From positions 1 to 64,000 of IMG/VR virus record IMGVR_UViG_3300025087_000641: a DNA stretch of 64,000 nucleotides, one strand, 5' to 3'. Positions 7,803-15,504 of the stretch are shown here, piece by piece. The notes beneath the pieces are model-generated. The model saw only the letters and a list, made by a program, of their open reading frames with translations, did no database searches and was not told the origin of the DNA. Every line of letters begins with the position of its first letter. The first letter of the stretch is position 1. The translations under genes were made by a program, and so were the position numbers. This DNA comes from a virus.

Positions 7803-8165
7803 ATGCTACACAAACTTGACTTGTCGAGGGTAAATTCGGCTTATGTGGCGGATGAATTAGCAATCGTATGGGGAGAGGGCGACAAACGCATTATCACAAA
7901 CTGCGAATTTATACACTGGGTTGGTCAGCCTAATGATACTGACGACATCCGAGTCAACCAGCGGAATCAGCATCCTCCCCAGTACCACGAATTCACCACC
8001 GAGGAATTGAGACTGGCAACAGGCGAGTCGGTGAATATCCCGAAGTGGGGACACTACTTTGGAATTAAGGCACGGATGGCGAGTAACTACGCAACGCTAC
8101 TCGACTCTATGCGCGAAATTGGCGCGGATGTATCAGACATGCCAAAGTGGCAAGACAAGCACTAA
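7803..8165 (+). CDS. hypothetical protein, 120 aa
   Basis: It starts 1 nt after the previous stop. Beta-rich first half, helical second half, with no cysteine pairs or catalytic motif recognised. A motif copy at 8176 separates it from the next gene. Confidence 0.6.
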   Translation: MLHKLDLSRVNSAYVADELAIVWGEGDKRIITNCEFIHWVGQPNDTDDIRVNQRNQHPPQYHEFTTEELRLATGESVNIPKWGHYFGIKARMASNYATLLDSMREIGADVSDMPKWQDKH

Positions 8166-8175
8166 ACCGCTTGAT

Positions 8176-8191
8176 TAGTCAGGTTTGTACA
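8176..8191 (+). promoter_or_regulatory. copy of motif TAGTCAARTTTGYACA
   Basis: TAGTCAGGTTTGTACA lies 22 nt before ATG 8213 and is directly followed by the ribosome site AAAGAGAGAGGA. The same motif-then-ribosome-site order recurs at 10043, 14314, 15478 and 21323. Confidence 0.6.
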
Positions 8192-8212
8192 AAGAGAGAG
8201 GATATACCACAG

Positions 8213-8371
8213 ATGACTACCACTCGCCATGATGTCAAGTTTTACAATTGGCTGGGAGATGAAAAGGAAACCGTAAGGGGACTAACGTATGCACAATTCT
8301 ATGCACTTACACAAGCACTAGAAAGAATCGGAATTGTGTATACGTTCAAAACGTTTGAGCAGTACGATTGA
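8213..8371 (+). CDS. small protein, 52 aa, paralogue of the 7249 product
   Basis: ATG 8213 follows GAGAGAGGA. The LTYAQFYALTQAL core and Tyr-Thr-Phe end mirror the 7249 product. First gene behind a motif copy. Function unknown. Confidence 0.6.
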   Translation: MTTTRHDVKFYNWLGDEKETVRGLTYAQFYALTQALERIGIVYTFKTFEQYD

Positions 8372-8395
8372 GACAGAAAAGAGAGGATACACCAC

Positions 8396-8608
8396 ATGAA
8401 AACACAAGCCGATAGACTTTTAGATGCTGCATATCTAAACCATGTCAAGCACGGCGGGCATAGAGGCATGAACTATGTAGCCTGTGCAAAATGCGACAAG
8501 CACTATACCGCGCATTTTGGGCGGGATTGTCTGTATCTCCGCAATGATCGAAATACCGTGCTTGATAGTGTGCCGCTTGTGGCGTTAGACGACAAGCGGC
8601 TAAAGTAA
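8396..8608 (+). CDS. small zinc-finger-like protein, 70 aa
   Basis: A CAKC pair near residue 30 and later His/Cys residues (HYTAHFGRDC) could make a zinc site. Preceded by GAGAGGA. Family not recognised. Confidence 0.6.
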   Translation: MKTQADRLLDAAYLNHVKHGGHRGMNYVACAKCDKHYTAHFGRDCLYLRNDRNTVLDSVPLVALDDKRLK

Positions 8609-8634
8609 GGCAGACAAAGAGAGGAAACCAGACA

Positions 8635-8829
8635 ATGAATCCGCAAACGTTAGCAATTGGCGTCATGTCACTCATCGGGATTGTGCTACTCGCCGTCATG
8701 CTGGCGGGCACTCACAAGCTCGGCAAAGTTGAGACGATTAGCGAGAGGCAGTATGCCCGGAATGCGCGTATGCTGGCGAATCTCAAGCATGAGGGGGTTT
8801 GGCAGGAACCGATTATCAATAATCGGTAG
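8635..8829 (+). CDS. single-pass membrane protein, 64 aa
   Basis: Residues 5-25 form a hydrophobic helix (IGVMSLIGIVLLAVMLAG), followed by a basic cytosolic tail with a probable helix (RQYARNARMLANLK). Preceded by GAGAGGAAACC. Function unknown. Confidence 0.65.
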   Translation: MNPQTLAIGVMSLIGIVLLAVMLAGTHKLGKVETISERQYARNARMLANLKHEGVWQEPIINNR

Positions 8830-8836
8830 AACACTG

Positions 8837-8925
8837 GGAGGCTAGTCCTCCCTCACTTGCCCCAATGGACTAATCCGCCACAGATGAGCGGAGGTGAGTA
8901 GAGTTATTGGGGCAAATGAGAGGGG
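8837..8925 (+). ncRNA. tandem-hairpin intergenic RNA element
   Basis: Two hairpins fill the gap between genes. The first is GGAGG-CTAGT-CCTCC (8837-8851). The second pairs TTGCCCCAAT (8857-8866) perfectly with ATTGGGGCAA (8906-8915), is extended by CTC/GAG across a 2x2 loop, and encloses an inner hairpin TCCGC/GCGGA (8874-8892). There is no T run, so it is not a plain terminator. It could be a processed small RNA, an mRNA-stabilising element or a regulatory leader of the gene at 8950. Confidence 0.55.
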
Positions 8926-8949
8926 ATTAGCAGACTGGAGGATCATCAC

Positions 8950-9150
8950 ATGACAAAATACAATGTCTTTATTCGGCGGTGGTGGAAAGATAACCCGACA
9001 TGGCCGAAAGGCCTTGAGCCTCAGATGGGCAGAAAAACATACTTACAGCGCAATGTTGATTATGATACTGCGCGAAGCATTGCCAGAGAGTATAACACCA
9101 CGCACAAGCCGGGGCGTTATTCCCTCAAGGCGGAATTTGAGGAGGCCTAG
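8950..9150 (+). CDS. small basic protein, 66 aa
   Basis: Tryptophan-rich and basic N-terminus (FIRRWWKDNPTWPKG), then a helix (DTARSIAREYN). Preceded by GGAGGATCATC, a good ribosome site. It directly follows the structured element at 8837. Function unknown. Confidence 0.6.
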   Translation: MTKYNVFIRRWWKDNPTWPKGLEPQMGRKTYLQRNVDYDTARSIAREYNTTHKPGRYSLKAEFEEA

Positions 9151-9152
9151 AC

Positions 9153-9338
9153 ATGAGCAAACTGCTAATCTCTGAATTAGTGGCGGGGAGTACCCTGCTA
9201 GTCGCTATGCTGGCAGTGTATGCCTCACCACAGTATCACCCATTCGTCAAGGCTGTCTTGCTACCTAAACTGGCGTATGCTGGGGCAGCGGTGATGGCAG
9301 TTATCGCCGTTTGTGCTTTCGTGGTGAGCGGAGGGTAA
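9153..9338 (+). CDS. two-helix membrane protein, 61 aa
   Basis: Two hydrophobic segments, about residues 5-24 and 38-59, are joined by a short polar turn. Starts 2 nt after the previous stop with GGAGG upstream. Holin-like in size, but without a lysis-gene context; function unknown. Confidence 0.6.
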   Translation: MSKLLISELVAGSTLLVAMLAVYASPQYHPFVKAVLLPKLAYAGAAVMAVIAVCAFVVSGG

Positions 9339-9342
9339 GACA

Positions 9343-9528
9343 ATGGACAATCTACGCCAATTCTCGCGGATGCTGCACAATCAGGCAGAGGTACACCACG
9401 CAGAGCATAAGGCGAGGGAAGTACAATCGTCAATGCTTTACTATCGCTTTGTGATGCGACTCATCGTGGTGCTTGTTTGTGGCGGAGTGATTTTAGCCTC
9501 TGCCATTATCCCGCAGTTCTGGAAGTAA
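9343..9528 (+). CDS. single-pass membrane protein with polar N-domain, 61 aa
   Basis: Residues 1-33 are helical, His-rich and charged (HNQAEVHHAEHKARE), followed by a membrane helix at about 36-57. Adjacent to another small membrane gene at 9153; the pair may act together. Function unknown. Confidence 0.6.
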   Translation: MDNLRQFSRMLHNQAEVHHAEHKAREVQSSMLYYRFVMRLIVVLVCGGVILASAIIPQFWK

Positions 9529-9534
9529 TACGGA

Positions 9535-9714
9535 ATGTCTGAAAGACTCTACACCACAAAGCGCGATAGACTGCTATCCCGCCTCCGCAAGTTAGGGCTA
9601 CCCTATCCTGCCCGCGTATGGCCTCGCCTCTATCGGCGCATTGCCCAGTATCGGCCAGTGCAGTTAGCCGACATGAGGCGGGCGGTAAAACAGATGAAAG
9701 CACAGGGAGCCTAG
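9535..9714 (+). CDS. small very basic protein, 59 aa
   Basis: Rich in Arg and Leu (KRDRLLSRLRKLG, RLYRRIAQYR), strongly positive overall, likely a helical nucleic-acid-binding protein. It starts 6 nt after the preceding stop, and its stop abuts the next ATG at 9715. Family unknown. Confidence 0.55.
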   Translation: MSERLYTTKRDRLLSRLRKLGLPYPARVWPRLYRRIAQYRPVQLADMRRAVKQMKAQGA

Positions 9715-10023
9715 ATGCAAACAGAATGCACTCTTACAATCAATAAATCCCCTAGCGGATGGGCTGTTGAGTCTGTTGTCAAATATCCCGACTGGCCTAA
9801 TCCAGTCTACACCTCGTCGGGTAACAGGACATTGGCAATTGCATTGTGGGATACCATCGGGCATTATATGAGACTCCCCGATAACCCGCGATTAGTGGCA
9901 ATTACCGTAAAGGGCAAGCCAATGACTCTATCCGAGGCTTTTCGCATTATTGAAAAAGACTTACGGGGAAGTGCGTTAGATTATGCCATTCCAGGTTATC
10001 ACAAATTCCTAGAGGAAGCCTAA
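9715..10023 (+). CDS. hypothetical protein, 102 aa
   Basis: Beta-rich first half with DWPNPVYTSSG, helical second half (LSEAFRIIEKDLRG). The start abuts the previous TAG behind the recurrent leader GGGAGCCTAG. No family recognised. Confidence 0.6.
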   Translation: MQTECTLTINKSPSGWAVESVVKYPDWPNPVYTSSGNRTLAIALWDTIGHYMRLPDNPRLVAITVKGKPMTLSEAFRIIEKDLRGSALDYAIPGYHKFLEEA

Positions 10024-10042
10024 CCCGACTAACTCACCGCTT

Positions 10043-10058
10043 TAGTCAAGTTTGTACA
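10043..10058 (+). promoter_or_regulatory. copy of motif TAGTCAARTTTGYACA
   Basis: TAGTCAAGTTTGTACA is an exact consensus copy, placed 14 nt before ATG 10072 with the ribosome site GAGGAG between. Confidence 0.6.
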
Positions 10059-10071
10059 CGAGGAGCCGAAA

Positions 10072-10305
10072 ATGAAAACTGGTGACAAAGTTCTATGCCG
10101 CTTTTACAATACTCCAGAGGGAAAATTTTATGGTGAATATTGGGAGGGAGAGGTAATCGCTGTGCTGAGTGGTGATAAACCCTTCCTCGTGAGCCAGAAA
10201 GCACGAAACCCACTACTCCCAGACATTCGACTCCACCGCAAAGAGATTAAGCGTACCTTGAGTCGCAATACTGACGCGGAGCCAAATTCTCGTTCTATTA
10301 CCTAA
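10072..10305 (+). CDS. hypothetical protein, 77 aa
   Basis: The first ~55 residues resemble a small SH3-like or Tudor-like beta barrel (GDKVLCRFYN, YWEGEVIAVL). The C-terminus is basic and polar. First gene after a motif copy. The fold is inferred from pattern only. Confidence 0.55.
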   Translation: MKTGDKVLCRFYNTPEGKFYGEYWEGEVIAVLSGDKPFLVSQKARNPLLPDIRLHRKEIKRTLSRNTDAEPNSRSIT

Positions 10306-10365
10306 GTCCTATATACATTTACACGGCATTAGTATGTAGTGAGAGTCAAGAGAGGATAACAGACA

Positions 10366-11319
10366 ATGCACGCCAGCTACAATATCACTGACGACAAAAT
10401 AAGACTCGACCCTGAGGGGGTACGCCTCACAGATGAGCAGTACAAACAGGCCAAAGCGTGTAATTTCGCGTGGTGGCCGGGGCGTAAAATCTTTGTCGCC
10501 AAGTGGAGTGTATCGGCTGAGGACTTTGTATTATCTCTCGTCTCCGAAATTGAGGAGAATGACACGCTTGACGACGTGGAGTCAAGAGTCGAGCGTTACC
10601 AGAAGCACGCCACAGAAGCAGAGTCAAACGCCGAGAGGTCGGCGGAATATAGTCAAGAGGCTACCACCGCCCGCAGGCGAGAATTATCACAACAGCGGGC
10701 AGAGAATGAGGCGGAGAAGGCGCTATACTGGACTCGGCGCATTTCTGGCGCAATTGAACGGGCGGCATACCGAGAACAACCCGGAGTCATTGCGCGCAGA
10801 ATCAAAGGACTCGAATCGGATGAGCGGAAATACATCAAAGAGTCAAGTGATGAGGGATGTTTAGAAGTATCCCTCTATAATGCTCGCGTGGACTTGCCTC
10901 TTGAGGGTGACATACCAGAGGGCATTGTGGGAGTGAAGACTTATAGCGTAAAATTCAACGGAGTTGAGCAATACCAGACTCGGAGCGGATACGACAGAGC
11001 CAAACTTGAGGCGGGCAAAGAACGACACAAGACTCTGTATACTCGAATGCTTGCCCATGTCCGGCAACGACTCGAATACGAGCGGGCATTACTCGCGGCA
11101 GCAGGTGGACTCCCAACAGATGGTAAGACTTGGGAGGTCGGAGGAGCGGTTTTGATGGGGAATGAGTGGCAAGAGATAATCAAGGCCAATCGCACCACCT
11201 TTAACGCCAAGTCCCGCTATGGAAGCCACATCAAATATCAAAAAACGATGGCTAAGGGACTTATGACCGCAGAACAATATCAGGCATATCAGCGCGGGGA
11301 ATATTCCCCAGAGGCGTAA
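10366..11319 (+). CDS. DUF3560-like protein
   Basis: A short N-terminal unit (residues 8-45) reads like a DEAD-helicase accessory or primase-type strand-turn-strand (YKQAKACNFAWWPGRKIF). Residues 65-150 are a long charged helix with Arg/Glu repeats, matching the DUF3560 pattern (ERYQKHATEAESNAERSAEY). A mixed domain follows. DUF3560 proteins are common in plasmids and phages beside methylases; their biochemical role is not settled. The next gene is a methyltransferase 2 nt downstream, which suggests a joint DNA-processing role. Preceded by GAGAGGATAAC. Confidence 0.7.
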   Translation: MHASYNITDDKIRLDPEGVRLTDEQYKQAKACNFAWWPGRKIFVAKWSVSAEDFVLSLVSEIEENDTLDDVESRVERYQKHATEAESNAERSAEYSQEATTARRRELSQQRAENEAEKALYWTRRISGAIERAAYREQPGVIARRIKGLESDERKYIKESSDEGCLEVSLYNARVDLPLEGDIPEGIVGVKTYSVKFNGVEQYQTRSGYDRAKLEAGKERHKTLYTRMLAHVRQRLEYERALLAAAGGLPTDGKTWEVGGAVLMGNEWQEIIKANRTTFNAKSRYGSHIKYQKTMAKGLMTAEQYQAYQRGEYSPEA

Positions 11320-11321
11320 CG

Positions 11322-12017
11322 GTGACGGATTATACCGCCCTCGCCAAACGTGCTATAGCAAAGTCGGCAGAGTCAAAGAGCCGACTCGCCACTATCCGCA
11401 GAGAGGCGCAGGAAGATGTAGACCGACTCCGAAAATCAGCCGAGGGGCTAGAGGTGGCGGGCAAACAGCGGGCAGAGGTAACTCGGCTTGTGGAGTACAG
11501 GATTGATGGATTCTTCCCCACTCCGAGAGAATTAGCGACTCGCATGGTCTTACTCGCCAGCATTGAGCCGACTCATCGCGTATTGGAACCATCAGCCGGG
11601 GCAGGCCATATAGCCGACTCTATCCGTGAGGTTTGCCCCAATTGCGCCCTTGTGCTTGTTGAGTGGAATTGGAGTCTGTGCGAGGCACTACGGCGCAGAG
11701 GATACAATCCAGAACAAGCAGATTTTATTGAGTGGCAAGGCGGAGAGTTTGACCGAGTTGTAATGAATCCGCCCTTCGAGCACGATCAGGATATAATCCA
11801 CATCCGCAGAGCATTTGACATGCTGGCAACGGGCGGGCGACTTGTGGCGATTGCCTCAGCCGGTATCCTGTTCGGAAATGGCAGGCGGGCAGAGTTCCGC
11901 CAATGGCTAGACGGGCAGGGAGCCGAAGTTGAAAAATTGCCCGAAGACACATTTAGGCGAAGTGATAGGCCGACGGGTGTACAAACTTGCCTAATTGTGA
12001 TTGACAAGCGAGGCTAA
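11322..12017 (+). CDS. DNA N6-adenine-type methyltransferase (gamma order)
   Basis: It begins with GTG 2 nt after DUF3560. Residues 64-98 hold FFPTPRELATRMV and the SAM motif I LEPSAGAGHIA; the catalytic NPPF is at 149-152. The I-then-IV order and the FPTP segment match phage and plasmid class I N6-adenine methylases that partner DUF3560 proteins. The N-terminal 55 residues are a coiled helix. At 231 residues it lacks a separate recognition domain, so partner-assisted or low-specificity methylation is plausible. A reverse copy of the dispersed motif (TGTACAAACTTGCCTA, 11978-11993) lies within its 3' coding sequence. Confidence 0.82.
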   Translation: MTDYTALAKRAIAKSAESKSRLATIRREAQEDVDRLRKSAEGLEVAGKQRAEVTRLVEYRIDGFFPTPRELATRMVLLASIEPTHRVLEPSAGAGHIADSIREVCPNCALVLVEWNWSLCEALRRRGYNPEQADFIEWQGGEFDRVVMNPPFEHDQDIIHIRRAFDMLATGGRLVAIASAGILFGNGRRAEFRQWLDGQGAEVEKLPEDTFRRSDRPTGVQTCLIVIDKRG

Positions 12018-12018
12018 C

Positions 12019-12234
12019 ATGGTAAAAAGTCAGTGGAGTGAGCCTTATTATGGACTCTCGCACAGGCGAATCGGAACCATACAGTTAACCGTGTGCAATA
12101 GGGGGAATTTCATAGAGGCGTATGCCGTGAACATTGCCAATAAACCATTTACGGTTTCAATCGCAGAGCGAATATTTGACGTTGGCGAACTGACAAAGGC
12201 AAAGAGATACCTAGAGAGAAAGGTTATCGGGTAA
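12019..12234 (+). CDS. hypothetical protein, 71 aa
   Basis: I chose the ATG just after the previous stop; the open frame starts 18 nt earlier. A beta-rich first half and a basic helix at the end (ELTKAKRYLERKV). Function unknown. Confidence 0.55.
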   Translation: MVKSQWSEPYYGLSHRRIGTIQLTVCNRGNFIEAYAVNIANKPFTVSIAERIFDVGELTKAKRYLERKVIG

Positions 12235-12235
12235 C

Positions 12236-12508
12236 ATGGCCGACTGGTATCAGGGATATTCACCCGACACCACAGACAAGGACGCTACCCGACTCTTTGA
12301 ACAGAAATTCGGGTATCTGCCCTTTGCCTTGCGCCGTGACCCATCTAGCGTACAGGTTGGGCCTGTCGGCAAGCGTTCCTATGTGGCGGGTGACAAGATT
12401 ACACGAGGCGGGCAGAGTTATACAGTGGTGGAAGTAGAGAAAACATTAGCGGGCTATACCATCCTCGCCGCTGGGCAGGATGGGGAGCCAGAAGTTTGGG
12501 AGGTCTGA
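12236..12508 (+). CDS. hypothetical protein, 90 aa
   Basis: Residues 45-90 look like a small beta barrel (RSYVAGDKITRGGQSYTVVE), similar in style to the SH3-like folds of small phage proteins. It starts 1 nt after the previous stop. No family recognised. Confidence 0.6.
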   Translation: MADWYQGYSPDTTDKDATRLFEQKFGYLPFALRRDPSSVQVGPVGKRSYVAGDKITRGGQSYTVVEVEKTLAGYTILAAGQDGEPEVWEV

Positions 12509-12510
12509 CA

Positions 12511-12627
12511 ATGATTGTATATAAGCGTTGGCGCGTATTGAAAAGGTTTGGCAAGGCGGATTTGTGCGATGGGTGGTTCTTGTTCGGATTCATTCCCCTC
12601 TATGTCCGCATAATTGAGGCACAATGA
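12511..12627 (+). CDS. small basic hydrophobic protein, 38 aa
   Basis: Starts 2 nt after the previous stop; its stop overlaps ATG 12624. A basic N-terminus (YKRWRVLKRFGK) precedes a hydrophobic stretch (WFLFGFIPLYVRII), so it may be membrane-peripheral. Function unknown. Confidence 0.5.
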   Translation: MIVYKRWRVLKRFGKADLCDGWFLFGFIPLYVRIIEAQ

Positions 12628-12749
12628 AAACTCTCACCCTCTCAACAAACCTCCCCCAGTGGGTTTTAGAGGTCATTGAATTTGTGCTGGTAGTCCTCGC
12701 TCAGTTATTTGATTGCGAGGTACATAGTTCTATCATTCCGCAGAAGTAA
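12624..12749 (+). CDS. small hydrophobic protein, 41 aa
   Basis: The ATG overlaps the preceding TGA. One hydrophobic stretch at residues 12-29 (WVLEVIEFVLVVLAQLF) suggests a membrane or amphipathic helix. Function unknown. Confidence 0.5.
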   Translation: MKTLTLSTNLPQWVLEVIEFVLVVLAQLFDCEVHSSIIPQK

Positions 12750-12771
12750 CACCACGGAGAGCGAGGCAGAC

Positions 12772-13029
12772 ATGGAACGCAAAGAAGGGCGCATTGGAGA
12801 ACCACAAGAGTATGTTGAGTTTGACTTGGGGAAAAAGTCAATTATCGCCCAAGCATCTGGCGAGGATTGGGTTGTATATCTTAACTATCACGGCAAGAAG
12901 GCTCCAGTTAGGACTCTCGCATACTTTAGCCACAAGCAGAGAATGATAGGCGCGCATTCCGTGAAAGATTCCGCCGTATCCGCTGCAGAGGTAGCGGCTA
13001 AGGCGCTTGACGCAGACTCCAGGCTCTGA
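12772..13029 (+). CDS. hypothetical protein, 85 aa
   Basis: I chose ATG 12772, behind GAGAGCGAGG; the longer open frame runs through the upstream small gene. Beta-strand first half and an alanine-rich helix at the end (AVSAAEVAAKAL). No family recognised. Confidence 0.55.
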   Translation: MERKEGRIGEPQEYVEFDLGKKSIIAQASGEDWVVYLNYHGKKAPVRTLAYFSHKQRMIGAHSVKDSAVSAAEVAAKALDADSRL

Positions 13030-13058
13030 CAGTTGGGACATACCACTAGGAGGCCACT

Positions 13059-13460
13059 ATGGGGCCGTATTGCAAATTCTGTGACAACCGTTGCTTTGTA
13101 CACTTCCCAGACAACACGCCCGACTACATTCTGCGTGCTTACGGGACATGCAACATCATCGCCACTTGCCGAGGGGGGCAGAGATTCGAGAAAGAAAAGA
13201 TTGGCTATTGCTATGATGACATCATGGTGGAGATTTCAAAAATGAACAAATTTGTATGCGCCACTTGTGGCACTGAGCACATTGGGGATATTCCAGACTC
13301 TTGGATTACTCGTGGTGAACCACAAAATGAGATTCACTATTGTTCAAGAGCCTGCCTAGAAAAAAGAATATTTGAATCCGACGAGTGGCAAGATGCACTC
13401 CGGGAAGCATTGGCAGACATTGGCGAAACGCTAGACGACGAGGACACAAGTACCGATTGA
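13059..13460 (+). CDS. double zinc-ribbon protein, 133 aa
   Basis: Two zinc modules are visible: CKFC near residue 5 with later cysteines at about 31 and 37, then CATC near 67 with CSRAC near 94. The C-terminus is acidic (DIGETLDDEDTSTD). Met62 between the modules could be a second start. Small multi-zinc proteins like this are frequent in actinobacterial and related phages; a nucleic-acid or protein adaptor role is inferred. Confidence 0.65.
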   Translation: MGPYCKFCDNRCFVHFPDNTPDYILRAYGTCNIIATCRGGQRFEKEKIGYCYDDIMVEISKMNKFVCATCGTEHIGDIPDSWITRGEPQNEIHYCSRACLEKRIFESDEWQDALREALADIGETLDDEDTSTD

Positions 13461-13505
13461 CATTTACTCAGTATTAGTTACCATCAGAGATGAGAGGAGC
13501 CTAAA

Positions 13506-13916
13506 ATGGGAACAAGAGCAGATTTCTACATTGGCAAGGGCAAGAAAGCAGAGTGGCTTGGGAGTATTGCTTGGGATGGATACCCAAAAGGCATTCCGAA
13601 AAAAGTCCTCGAGGCCAACACCGCAAAAGATTTCCGAAAACTTGTTGCGGAACTTCTAAAGAGTCGGGATGATGGTACGACTCCCGAAATGGGTTGGCCG
13701 TGGCCGTGGGATAACAGTTGCACAACAGATTATGCCTATGCTTTTGAGCATGGCAAGGTGACTGCATCCTGCTATGGGAGTAAATGGTTTGGCCCGCTAA
13801 AGAAATTGCCAGAGAATTTGCCAGAAACAGCCGTCTTTCCAAATATGAAGGGTGTCCAGAAAGTTGCCTTTGGGCAGCGTAGCGGGCTTATCATTATCTC
13901 CGCGAGTAGAGAATGA
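13506..13916 (+). CDS. conserved phage-type hypothetical protein, 136 aa
   Basis: The N-terminus MGTRADFYIGKGKKAEWLG, followed by SIAWDGYP, is a pattern I recognise from small hypothetical proteins of phages and mobile elements, without a known function. Two Trp-Pro repeats (GWPWPWDN) sit mid-protein. Preceded by GAGGAGCCTAAA, the recurrent ribosome-site leader. Its stop overlaps the next start. Confidence 0.65.
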   Translation: MGTRADFYIGKGKKAEWLGSIAWDGYPKGIPKKVLEANTAKDFRKLVAELLKSRDDGTTPEMGWPWPWDNSCTTDYAYAFEHGKVTASCYGSKWFGPLKKLPENLPETAVFPNMKGVQKVAFGQRSGLIIISASRE

Positions 13917-14098
13917 AAAAAGGAAAGAACAAATACACCACTGCCGAGGGGCGCAAGAATTCACACTCGCGGGATTGCGTGGAGCCTAAATGTCAAGGCA
14001 CTCCACCGTATGACGGGACAAACGAATCTGTGTGTTCTGCGTGTGGCGAGTTTATGCCATGCGAGGGACACAAATGCAAAGAGAGGCAAATAAAATGA
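13913..14098 (+). CDS. small zinc-ribbon protein, 61 aa
   Basis: Cys/His spacing (CVEPKC, then CSACGEFMPCEGHKC) supports one or two zinc sites; the N-terminus is very basic. Coupled on both sides by ATGA overlaps. Probably nucleic-acid binding. Confidence 0.6.
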   Translation: MKKGKNKYTTAEGRKNSHSRDCVEPKCQGTPPYDGTNESVCSACGEFMPCEGHKCKERQIK

Positions 14099-14310
14099 CA
14101 AAAGACATCATTACCCAACCCGAATATGTTACACAGGAGCATCTTGAATTCTTGGATGAGTTGCGCGAGTCGGGCGTAACAAATATGTATGGCGCAACAT
14201 CCTATCTTGTGGATGAATTTGATATTGAGGAAAAGATTGCCCGCCAAGTTTTGACATATTGGATGAAAACATTCGGAGTTCGTCATCCAGTTCAAGGGAC
14301 TAAAGCATAG
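14095..14310 (+). CDS. small helical protein, 71 aa
   Basis: The start is fixed by the ATGA overlap at 14095. Mostly helix: EHLEFLDELRESG, then VDEFDIEEKIARQVLTYWMKTFG. The pattern is reminiscent of a winged-helix or UBA-like helix bundle, without firm assignment. Confidence 0.6.
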   Translation: MTKDIITQPEYVTQEHLEFLDELRESGVTNMYGATSYLVDEFDIEEKIARQVLTYWMKTFGVRHPVQGTKA

Positions 14311-14313
14311 CAT

Positions 14314-14329
14314 TAGCCAAACTTGTACA
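14314..14329 (+). promoter_or_regulatory. copy of motif TAGTCAARTTTGYACA
   Basis: TAGCCAAACTTGTACA, directly followed by AAAGAGAGGA and ATG 14347. Confidence 0.55.
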
Positions 14330-14346
14330 AAAGAGAGGACTCTGAA

Positions 14347-14565
14347 ATGAGAATCTATCACCACAAAGCAACTGGAGTAGGCGGGAACGATTCGGAAGCA
14401 TGGACTCTAATTCTGCTTGCCGAGGAATACAAAACCATCTTTCCGCCCCTGGCCTTCAAAGAAGTATACAACCCACATTATACAGAGGTTCGATTCTTCT
14501 GCGAGAACGGGCAGGAGGCGGAGTCGTTTGCCCGCAATCACGGGATTCAAATTCTGGAGGCATAA
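14347..14565 (+). CDS. hypothetical protein, 72 aa
   Basis: ATG 14347 follows GAGAGGACTCTGAA. Alpha/beta pattern with a C-terminal helix (EAESFARNHGIQILEA). First gene behind a motif copy; stop and next start overlap at 14565. Confidence 0.6.
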   Translation: MRIYHHKATGVGGNDSEAWTLILLAEEYKTIFPPLAFKEVYNPHYTEVRFFCENGQEAESFARNHGIQILEA

Positions 14566-14891
14566 TGAACACCTGCAATTGCCTTGCCTGCAAGCCCGCT
14601 AATGCGCCACAATTGCCAGTTGAGAAATGGAATGCTGGACAGCGAGTCAAGTATGTCTGGCACAGAGATTCAGACAAAGAGCCTATCACGCGGTATGGAG
14701 TCATTGTGGACTCACCCGAGGATTGGTTCAAGTATCCGATAGAGGACGGCGTATACGTCCTTTCGGACGGCAGACCATACACGCTCAGTAATGGATACGC
14801 GGGATTCATGCGGTGGTGGAATTGGGACATCACTGGGGAAATCTCCATCAAGTATGGCGGGGGGAACTATTCGCCATTGATGGAGGCGTAG
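14565..14891 (+). CDS. small protein with N-terminal Cys triplet, 108 aa
   Basis: The start overlaps the previous TAA. CNCLAC at residues 4-9 may bind metal; the remainder is beta-rich (WNAGQRVKYVWHRDSD, YGVIVDSPEDWF) and SH3-like in feel. Function unknown. Confidence 0.6.
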   Translation: MNTCNCLACKPANAPQLPVEKWNAGQRVKYVWHRDSDKEPITRYGVIVDSPEDWFKYPIEDGVYVLSDGRPYTLSNGYAGFMRWWNWDITGEISIKYGGGNYSPLMEA

Positions 14892-14893
14892 CC

Positions 14894-15223
14894 GTGAACT
14901 TTACATGGCAACAGGCCTGGGACTTTGCGAAGTCTCAACCATATGAACTCCAGACTGGGACAATTTACAGACTCAATGTTGAGATTTACGAATTCTTGGC
15001 GTTTGCCTCGGATGACGTACAACTTGAGGTGCTCAAGTTCGCGCCGGATTACATCATTGACCTATTCAAAGACAAGAGACGCAAGTACGTCAAGATAGTT
15101 GACGGCAAAGAGCATATCGGGTATCTTCCGATCATAAAGCCTGATGTGCTTGCACAACTTGACAGGGGAAAGGTAGCAGAGAGCCACAAACCAAAACGAA
15201 AGGGATGCCACGGCAAAAAATGA
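14894..15223 (+). CDS. hypothetical protein, 109 aa
   Basis: A GTG start 2 nt after the previous stop is the most economical choice. It has a helical N-terminal half with FTWQQAWDFAKSQ and a basic tail (SHKPKRKGCHGKK). Coupled to the next gene by ATGA at 15220. Confidence 0.55.
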   Translation: MNFTWQQAWDFAKSQPYELQTGTIYRLNVEIYEFLAFASDDVQLEVLKFAPDYIIDLFKDKRRKYVKIVDGKEHIGYLPIIKPDVLAQLDRGKVAESHKPKRKGCHGKK

Positions 15224-15468
15224 CTAAACGAATGGGCGCACCTCTAAAGCGAGACTCTAAACTACTCACCACCGGAATTACTCAAGCACTTGAGGAAAGG
15301 TATGAGACTTTTGCAAAGGCAGGATTCACCACCAAGACAAACCTCAAGCGCCTCGCCCTAGAATATGTGATTGAAGAAATTGACGCTGGCAGACTCGCGG
15401 TTAGGCGTAGTGGCGGAGAAGCACATATTACTGCCGTACCATTGCCAGAACATCAAGAATCGGCATAG
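15220..15468 (+). CDS. putative small DNA-binding protein, 82 aa
   Basis: I chose ATG 15220 because it overlaps the previous TGA; an ATG 15 nt upstream is also in frame. The sequence resembles a ribbon-helix-helix or CopG-like protein: a basic strand region, then ALEERYETFAKAGFTTKTN and KRLALEYVIEEI. It could be the regulator of the dispersed motif, but nothing directly shows that. Confidence 0.55.
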   Translation: MTKRMGAPLKRDSKLLTTGITQALEERYETFAKAGFTTKTNLKRLALEYVIEEIDAGRLAVRRSGGEAHITAVPLPEHQESA

Positions 15469-15477
15469 ACTGTGCAT

Positions 15478-15493
15478 TAGTCAAGTTTGTATA
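15478..15493 (+). promoter_or_regulatory. copy of motif TAGTCAARTTTGYACA
   Basis: TAGTCAAGTTTGTATA, followed by GGAGGG and ATG 15505. Confidence 0.55.
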
Positions 15494-15504
15494 TGGAGGG
15501 TATA

